In this document: one piece after another, positions 58,547 to 64,000 of the stretch
Numbering within the stretch: the first letter of the stretch is position 1
Layout: each line of letters starts with the position of its first letter
Source: Fibrobacter succinogenes
Lineage (GTDB): Bacteria > Fibrobacterota > Fibrobacteria > Fibrobacterales > Fibrobacteraceae
Assembly: GCA_902756345.1 (NCBI GenBank)
Contig: CACVQR010000002.1
Location: 186,001 to 250,000, forward strand
Reading direction: 5' to 3'
DNA length: 64,000 bases
Made by a program: the position numbers and the translations under genes
The notes under the pieces: model-generated
The model's input: only the letters and a program-made list of their open reading frames with translations
What the model was told of the DNA's origin: nothing
The model's database searches: none

Positions 58547-61192
58547 ATGAACAAGAAAAAATTCGGCATGCGAGAACTCATTATTCTCCTCGTCATTGTT
58601 TTGTCGGCCTACACGGTATGGCCTTCTATCCAGGTTCACACCAAGAAGGGCGAAGAAAAGCAGACCTTCCTCAAGGAAAACCCGAAGGTGGGCGCAAAGT
58701 CCATCAACTTCGGCCTTGACCTTGCTGGCGGTACGGCTATTACCCTTGAAATTGACAAAACCAACATCAAGGGCGACGATATCAAGGACATTCAGGAACA
58801 GTCCCTCGAAATCATCCGCAACCGCGTTGACCAGTACGGTCTTTCTGAACCGCAGATTTCCCCGTCCGGCGACGACCGAATCGTGGTTGAACTGGCAGGC
58901 GTGGATGACTCCACTGCAAAGGCTCTCGTGGGTTCGACCGCCAAGCTCGAATTCAAAATTCTGGCCGAAGCTGAAAAGTTTACCCAGGTGGTCGGCCTCA
59001 TCGACCAGTACCTGACCCGCCAGACGACCGACATCGTGGCTGATTCCGCCGCTACGGATTCCACCGCCAAGGATTCTACGGTCGCCAAGGCTGATTCCGC
59101 CAAGGATACGACCAAGACCCTTTCCGATGACGAATTGCTCGGTAAGGCTCCGGCAGCCGAAGTGGCCGCAACCGATTCTGCCAAGGATTCTGCTGCAGTC
59201 GAGGCTCAACCGGCATCTGAGGTCGGCGTTGCTCTTTCCGCTTACTACCTGAGTTTTGGTAATGGTGGCTTTATCGCCGAAGAAAATGTGGAAAAGGTCA
59301 AGAAGCTCCTTGCTACCGACGGTGTGCAGAAGCTGATTCCGCGCGATGTCGCTTTCGCTTTCGGCAGCGGTCTTGAACCGGTGCAGCGTGATTCCAAGAT
59401 CAAGGCCAAGCGCCTTTACTTGCTCAAGCGCCGTGCCGAAATGGCCGGTGACGATGTGGTCGATGCTCGCCCCTACCGCGTGTCTGACGGTGTGAGCGCC
59501 GGTGAAGTGGCCGTGAGCCTCAAGTTCGGTGGCATTGGTCCTAAGAAGTTCTCTGCCGTGACTGCCGCCAACATCGGCAAGCAGATGGCTATCGTGCTCG
59601 ACAACCAGGTGATTTCTGCTCCGGTGATCCGCGACCGTATCCCGAACGGCGAAGCCCAAATTACGGGTCTCGACGACATGGCCGAAGCTAACCGCCTCTC
59701 TGTGGTGCTCCGCGCCGGTGCCCTCAAGGCTCCGATGAAGATTATTGAAAGCCGCAGCGTGGGTGCAACCCTCGGTGAAGAAAACATTGTGCAGGGTTTC
59801 GGTTCCGGTGCTATCGGCCTTATCCTCTGCTTGGTGTTCATGGTTGCCTACTACCGCCTCGGTGGTTTGATTGCAAGCTTCGGTATGGTGATCAACACCT
59901 TGGTGACCGCCGCCGTGATGTCTGTGTTTAACGCTACGTTGACCTTGCCGGGTATCGCAGGTTTCATCCTCGTGGTCGGTATGTCTCTCGACGCCAACGT
60001 GATTATTTACGAACGTATCCGTGAAGAACTCAAGAACGGCCTGACCGCCCGCGCCGCCGTGGCCAAGGGTTACGAACGCGCCTTCGGTGCCATCTTGGAC
60101 TCCAACTTGACCACCGTGCTTACCGGCCTTATCCTTTATAAGATTGGTACCGGTTCCGTGAAGGGTTTCGGTCTTACTCTTACGATTGGTATCTTGACTT
60201 CCTTGTTCTGCGCTATCACGGTGACTCGCTCTATTCTTGACTGGCGTCTTGCCAAGGCTGATCGTACCACGCTTTCGATTGGTTCCGGCTTCAAGGCTAT
60301 CAACGAAGCGAACCTTCAGATCATTCCGAACCGCCGTCGTTTCGGCCTCGTTTCCATGATCCTGATTGTTGCCTCTATTGCCTTCATCGCTGTCAAGGGC
60401 TTCGACTTCAGCATCGACTTCACTGGTGGTCAGGTTTATACCGTGCAGTACCAGGATAGCGACAAGCATGAAAAGGATTTGAGCAAGGCTTTGTCTGCTG
60501 CCGGTATCTCTGGCACGAAGGTCCGTACGCTCGGTGGTACTTCTGCTAACTCTTACCAGATTAGCATGCGCGCCTCTGATGACGCCCAGTTCGAACTCAA
60601 GATGGCTCAGGCCTTCGAAAAGGCCGGTCAGAAGTGTGAAATCGTCGCTAAGGACAATGTGGGTCCGACCATCGGTAAGGAACTGCGCTTCAACGCTATC
60701 CTTTCTGTGATTCTCGCATGGCTCGGCATTCTGATTTACGTGTGGTTCCGCTTCGGTAAGTTCGGTCTCGGCTTCGGTGTCGCGGCCGTGCTCGGCCTGG
60801 TACACGATACCGTGATTACGCTTGGCTTCATCTCTGCCTTCGGTCTTTCCTTCGATGGCGCCTTGATTGCCTCGCTCCTCACCATGATCGGTTACTCTGT
60901 GAACGACACCATCGTGAACTTCGACCGTATTCGTGAAAACACTGCTGTGTATGGTTCCAGCAACTTCGCCGAAACCATCAACAAGTCCCTGAACCAGTGC
61001 TTCAGCCGTACCATGGTGACCTCTCTCACGACCTTGTTCGTGTGCGTAATCCTCGCCGTGATGGGTGGTTCTTCCATCCGCGACTTTGGCTTGGTCCAGT
61101 GCTTCGGTATCCTTATCGGTACCTACTCTTCTGTGTGCATCTGCTCTCCCGTGGTTCTGTGGTGGAGCAAGCGCTTCAAGAAGGGTGTGTAA
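58547..61192 (+). CDS. secDF: Fused protein-export membrane protein SecDF
   Basis: The 881-residue protein joins SecD (about 1-575) and SecF (about 595-881). SecD shows INFGLDLAGGTAITLEID, SLGEENIVQG-type region near the second membrane block and ASFGMVINTLVTAAVMSV; SecF begins after a second single helix with DFSIDFTGGQVYTV and continues to VGPTIGKEL and NDTIVNFDRIRENT. It uses the proton gradient to help the Sec channel finish translocation. An inserted low-complexity segment (about residues 160-226), rich in Ala, Asp, Ser, Thr and Lys, interrupts the periplasmic P1 domain and is not part of ordinary SecD. The start is ATG at 58547 after TAGGGATTACAA. Confidence 0.96.
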   Translation: MNKKKFGMRELIILLVIVLSAYTVWPSIQVHTKKGEEKQTFLKENPKVGAKSINFGLDLAGGTAITLEIDKTNIKGDDIKDIQEQSLEIIRNRVDQYGLSEPQISPSGDDRIVVELAGVDDSTAKALVGSTAKLEFKILAEAEKFTQVVGLIDQYLTRQTTDIVADSAATDSTAKDSTVAKADSAKDTTKTLSDDELLGKAPAAEVAATDSAKDSAAVEAQPASEVGVALSAYYLSFGNGGFIAEENVEKVKKLLATDGVQKLIPRDVAFAFGSGLEPVQRDSKIKAKRLYLLKRRAEMAGDDVVDARPYRVSDGVSAGEVAVSLKFGGIGPKKFSAVTAANIGKQMAIVLDNQVISAPVIRDRIPNGEAQITGLDDMAEANRLSVVLRAGALKAPMKIIESRSVGATLGEENIVQGFGSGAIGLILCLVFMVAYYRLGGLIASFGMVINTLVTAAVMSVFNATLTLPGIAGFILVVGMSLDANVIIYERIREELKNGLTARAAVAKGYERAFGAILDSNLTTVLTGLILYKIGTGSVKGFGLTLTIGILTSLFCAITVTRSILDWRLAKADRTTLSIGSGFKAINEANLQIIPNRRRFGLVSMILIVASIAFIAVKGFDFSIDFTGGQVYTVQYQDSDKHEKDLSKALSAAGISGTKVRTLGGTSANSYQISMRASDDAQFELKMAQAFEKAGQKCEIVAKDNVGPTIGKELRFNAILSVILAWLGILIYVWFRFGKFGLGFGVAAVLGLVHDTVITLGFISAFGLSFDGALIASLLTMIGYSVNDTIVNFDRIRENTAVYGSSNFAETINKSLNQCFSRTMVTSLTTLFVCVILAVMGGSSIRDFGLVQCFGILIGTYSSVCICSPVVLWWSKRFKKGV

Positions 61193-61218
61193 TTTAGCAC
61201 TAAACTCAAAAAAAGCTT

Positions 61219-61251
61219 TAAAAAACCTCGGTTTTGCCGAGGTTTTTTTTA
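61219..61251 (+). terminator. Intrinsic terminator after secDF
   Basis: AAAACCTCGG TTTTG CCGAGGTTTT with T-run. Confidence 0.93.
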
Positions 61252-61282
61252 TATTTGAAGCCGTTCGATAAAGGGGGCTCCT

Positions 61283-62218
61283 ATGCTCAAGAAGTACTAC
61301 AAGATCGAATCGGGTCGCCTCGCTAGTGCCCCGAACGAAGACAGCGCCGACATCGTGATGATGGGTTCCTTGAGCCAAGAGCAACGTAGCGTGCTCGTTA
61401 AAGAGTACGAAATCACCGAACATACCATAGCCTCTGCTTTCGACTCGGACGAACTTTCCCGCATCGAATACGATGACGATTTTACGACGATCGTGTTTAA
61501 GAAGCCGAAGAACTATTCGGCAAGCGACAACTTCCAGTTCCGCGTGGAATCTTTCGGTATATTCATCTTCAAGGACTGGGTTCTGCTCCTGACGGACTCT
61601 GACATTCCTATCATGGATGAAAAGCGCTTTTCGAAGATTGACAGCTTGAACACCTTCGTGCTGCGTGTGTTGAGCTACGCCATCTTCCACTTCAACGAAC
61701 ACTTGAAGATTATCAACCGCATTAACGACGAGTTGGAACAGAAACTGCGCACGGCCATGGAAAACAAGTACCTGCTTAGCATGTTCAGCTTGAACAAGGG
61801 CTTGATTTACTACGTGAGCGCCTTGAACAGCAACGATACTCTGCTCAAGAAGTTGCAGATTGGCCGCAGCCTGAACTGGAGCGAAAACGAACGGGAACTG
61901 CTGGACGATATCGTGATTGAAAACCGCCAGAGCCTGCAGCAAGCAGAAATCTACGCCAACATTTTGACGTCCATGATGGATGCCCGCGCAAGCGTCATCA
62001 GCAACAACGTGAACACGCTGATGAAGAACTTGACGATTGTGACGATTTCTATTTCTCTCCCGACGTTCTTCGCAAGTTTGTTTGGAATGAACGTGAAGTT
62101 GCCCTTCGGCATGAACGGAGACGCCACGGTCGGTTCGCCGATGGCCTTTTGGCTGATTATCGCGTTGTGTATCTTGTCGGTGATTGTGTTTACCGCTTTC
62201 TGGATGCGTCGGAAATAA
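61283..62218 (+). CDS. corA: CorA-family divalent metal ion transporter
   Basis: The 311-residue protein has a large cytoplasmic N-terminal domain, a long helix (about 205-260) and two C-terminal transmembrane helices. The GMN motif that forms the pore mouth is present in SLFGMNVKLPFG, after the first helix. It moves Mg2+ (possibly Co2+ or Ni2+) as a pentamer. The ATG follows GGGGGCTCCT. It is flanked by terminators on both sides, hence monocistronic. Confidence 0.93.
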   Translation: MLKKYYKIESGRLASAPNEDSADIVMMGSLSQEQRSVLVKEYEITEHTIASAFDSDELSRIEYDDDFTTIVFKKPKNYSASDNFQFRVESFGIFIFKDWVLLLTDSDIPIMDEKRFSKIDSLNTFVLRVLSYAIFHFNEHLKIINRINDELEQKLRTAMENKYLLSMFSLNKGLIYYVSALNSNDTLLKKLQIGRSLNWSENERELLDDIVIENRQSLQQAEIYANILTSMMDARASVISNNVNTLMKNLTIVTISISLPTFFASLFGMNVKLPFGMNGDATVGSPMAFWLIIALCILSVIVFTAFWMRRK

Positions 62219-62254
62219 AAAATTTGAATTTCTGCACAAATGTTCACTAAAAAT

Positions 62255-62276
62255 TAGACGGCTAAGCCGTCTTTTT
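62255..62276 (+). terminator. Intrinsic terminator after corA
   Basis: AGACGGC TAA GCCGTCT followed by TTTTCT, 15 nt before the uvrA start region. Confidence 0.9.
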
Positions 62277-62290
62277 CTATATTGCGGCAC

Positions 62291-64000
62291 ATGACAAAGT
62301 CTATTGAAATCCGCGACGCGCACGAACACAACCTCCGCCATGTGAACCTTTCCATTCCCCGCGATTCCATCGTGGTGGTAACTGGCGTTTCCGGTTCGGG
62401 CAAGTCGAGCCTCGCGTTCGATACGGTGTTCCAGGAAGGTCAGAGGCGATTCGTGGAATCGCTCTCGGCGTACGCGCGCCAGTTCATTGGCCGCATGAAA
62501 CACCCCGAGGTAGAGAGCGTGCGCGGTATTTCGCCGACGATTTCGATTGACCAGAAGACGGTGAACCGTAACCCGCGTTCGACGGTGGGTACGGTGGTGG
62601 AGATTTTGGACCATTATCGCTTGCTTTTTGCCCGCCTCGGCGTGCCGCATTGCCCCGATTGCGGGCGAGTAATCCAGGCGCAGACGGTGGACCAGATTGT
62701 CGATAATTTGTATGTGAGCGATGAGGGCAAGCAGATTACGGTGATGGCGCCGATTGTGCAGGAGCGCAAGGGTGAATACCGCAAGGAGTTGGCAGAACTC
62801 AAGGAAAACGGCTTTGTGCGTGCCCGCGTGGACGGCACGATTTACAGGCTTGAAGAAGTGCCTGCGCTGGTGCGTTACGAGAAGCACACGATTGAGGCGG
62901 TGATTGACCGCTTGACGCTGGAACGCAAGAACATGAGCCGCCTGCGCGAGGCGCTGGAAGGCGCACTGAAATTGACCGACGGAAAGTTGGTGAGCTTCTT
63001 GCTGTCGGCAGGTGAGGGCAAGGAAGAATATCGCCTGCAGGGCACTTTGCTCGCTTGCCCCAAGTGCGGCATATCCATCCCGGAACTGGAACCGCGGTTC
63101 TTCAGTTTTAACGACCCGAAGGGCCGCTGCCCCGCGTGTAAGGGTATGGGCGAAAGCTACAAGTTCGACTTGGACCTAATTATTCCGGACAAGACGAAGT
63201 CCATCAAGGAAGGCTGCATTGCGACCATCAAGAAGGACGACGGGACGCTGATTTTTAGCGACTTCGGCCGCCGCAACTTGAGGAACATTGCGAACGAGAT
63301 GCATTTTTCGCTGAATACGCCGTGGAACAAGCTCAAGAAGGCGCAGCAGGATGCCGTCTTGTACGGCACGCCCAGCGGGAGCGAACGGGGAATCATGCCC
63401 ATCATGGAAGAACTGTGGGACATGTGGCACATTTACCACTTCCGCAAGTACATGCAGATTGGCGTTTGCCCCGAATGCCACGGCACGCGAATCAACCGCA
63501 CGGCGAATGCGGTCACGTTCCATGGCGTGAATCTGACCGAGATGACGGAATGGTCCGTCGAGAAGTCGGTGGAATTTTTCAACAAGATTGACTTGTCCGA
63601 AAAGGAAAAGCGAATCGGCAAGGAAATTCTGAAAGAGATTCGCGGGCGACTTTCGTTCCTCAACGCAGTGGGGCTGGGTTACCTGACCATCAACCGCAAG
63701 GCGTCCACGCTTTCGGGCGGTGAAGCGCAGCGTATTAGGCTTGCAAGTGCCGTGGGCGCCGGCCTGCAGGGCGTGCTTTACGTGCTTGACGAGCCGAGCA
63801 TCGGGCTCCACCCCCGCGATAACGATAAACTGCTCGGGATGTTGGAACATTTGCGTGCGCAGGGCAATTCCCTGATTATCGTGGAACACGACGAAGACAC
63901 CATGCGCCATGCGGACTGCGTGATTGACGTGGGGCCGGGTGCTGGCGTGGAAGGCGGTCGCGTGATTGCGGCAGGAACCGTCGAGGAGCTGGAGAAGAAC
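62291..64000 (+). CDS. uvrA: Excinuclease ABC subunit A, 3' end cut by window edge
   Basis: From the ATG at 62291 the frame runs 570 codons to the window end without a stop. It begins MTKSIEIRDAHEHNLRHVNL and has the first Walker A GVSGSGKSSLAF (about 31-42), a zinc-finger CPDCGRV, a second cysteine cluster CPKCGIS/CPACKGM, the ABC signature LSGGEAQRIRLAS, Walker B VLYVLDEPSIGLH and EHDEDTM. It is the damage sensor of nucleotide excision repair. The normal length is about 940 residues, so the second ATPase half lies outside the window. Confidence 0.97.
   Translation, partial: MTKSIEIRDAHEHNLRHVNLSIPRDSIVVVTGVSGSGKSSLAFDTVFQEGQRRFVESLSAYARQFIGRMKHPEVESVRGISPTISIDQKTVNRNPRSTVGTVVEILDHYRLLFARLGVPHCPDCGRVIQAQTVDQIVDNLYVSDEGKQITVMAPIVQERKGEYRKELAELKENGFVRARVDGTIYRLEEVPALVRYEKHTIEAVIDRLTLERKNMSRLREALEGALKLTDGKLVSFLLSAGEGKEEYRLQGTLLACPKCGISIPELEPRFFSFNDPKGRCPACKGMGESYKFDLDLIIPDKTKSIKEGCIATIKKDDGTLIFSDFGRRNLRNIANEMHFSLNTPWNKLKKAQQDAVLYGTPSGSERGIMPIMEELWDMWHIYHFRKYMQIGVCPECHGTRINRTANAVTFHGVNLTEMTEWSVEKSVEFFNKIDLSEKEKRIGKEILKEIRGRLSFLNAVGLGYLTINRKASTLSGGEAQRIRLASAVGAGLQGVLYVLDEPSIGLHPRDNDKLLGMLEHLRAQGNSLIIVEHDEDTMRHADCVIDVGPGAGVEGGRVIAAGTVEELEKN

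Noticed and set aside
58541-62887. A 1448-codon open frame on the reverse strand across secDF, corA and the start of uvrA
   Set aside because: It lies wholly opposite three well-supported genes, has His/Arg/Glu-rich composition typical of antisense frames in GC-skewed codon-biased genes, and no domain. Its length reflects codon bias on the other strand.

Overview
This window looks like chromosomal DNA from a Fibrobacter species (F. succinogenes-like fibre degrader). The evidence is the presence of both Fibrobacter paralogous families (a TIGR02147-type protein at the left edge and a TIGR02145 'major paralogous domain' lipoprotein at 46060-47691), a large set of secreted plant-polysaccharide hydrolases whose C-termini resemble type IX secretion sorting domains, Ser/Asn/Gly linkers, and a fused SecDF. 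No phage, CRISPR array, rRNA operon or complete insertion sequence was seen.

Layout. 1-5.1 kb: a TIGR02147 protein fragment, a GNAT acetyltransferase, tRNA-Leu, a secreted alpha/beta hydrolase, two membrane proteins and a divergent MORN-repeat lipoprotein. 5.2-7.6 kb: tRNA-Gly(TCC), the infC-rpmI-rplT operon, a repeat-rich gene-free stretch, tRNA-Gly(GCC). 7.6-18.2 kb: a membrane-anchored class III nucleotide cyclase, hemW, two giant exported paralogous proteins, and a sigma-70 family factor. 18.7-25.5 kb: methyltransferase, glycosyltransferase and flippase-like membrane protein (a likely glycolipid/polysaccharide operon), a UvrD-like helicase fused in frame to a PlsC acyltransferase, murI, and an unrecognised gene. 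25.7-32.9 kb: a GH30 xylanase-like enzyme, then the reverse-strand operon GH57 / hpt / unknown membrane protein / cysE / nth. 33-39.1 kb: three consecutive CBM35-GH26 mannanase-like genes. 39.3-44.8 kb: aldose epimerase, mnmE with an overlapping sugar-transporter-like gene, and a GH9 cellulase. 45.4-47.7 kb: a small decayed island (antitoxin-like ORF with an apparent poly-A frameshift, a dinD fragment) beside the TIGR02145 lipoprotein. 48-52.8 kb: a DRE-TIM aldolase, an outer-membrane beta-barrel, the rpsF-rpsR-rplI operon, a DnaQ-like exonuclease, a DUF374 acyltransferase. 52.9-64 kb: tRNA-Cys, an AT-hook protein, an AlkD-like repair protein, malQ and a GH13 amylase, secDF, corA and the first 570 codons of uvrA.

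How the parts fit. The GH30, GH26 and GH9 enzymes would act outside the cell on xylan, mannan and cellulose. The transporter-like protein, aldose epimerase, MalQ, GH13 and GH57 proteins would handle sugars and glycogen/maltodextrin inside. The remaining genes are housekeeping.

The strongest signal not explained by coding is in the intergenic DNA. Several families of hairpin-bearing repeats recur here. One has three compensatory base changes between copies, one is a 56-bp exact repeat, and some copies are nested in others. One element supplies the last codons and stop of a gene. A 57-nt copy of the rplT 3' end and a 26-bp copy of the tRNA-Gly(GCC) 3' flank also lie in the 6.6-7.5 kb gap.
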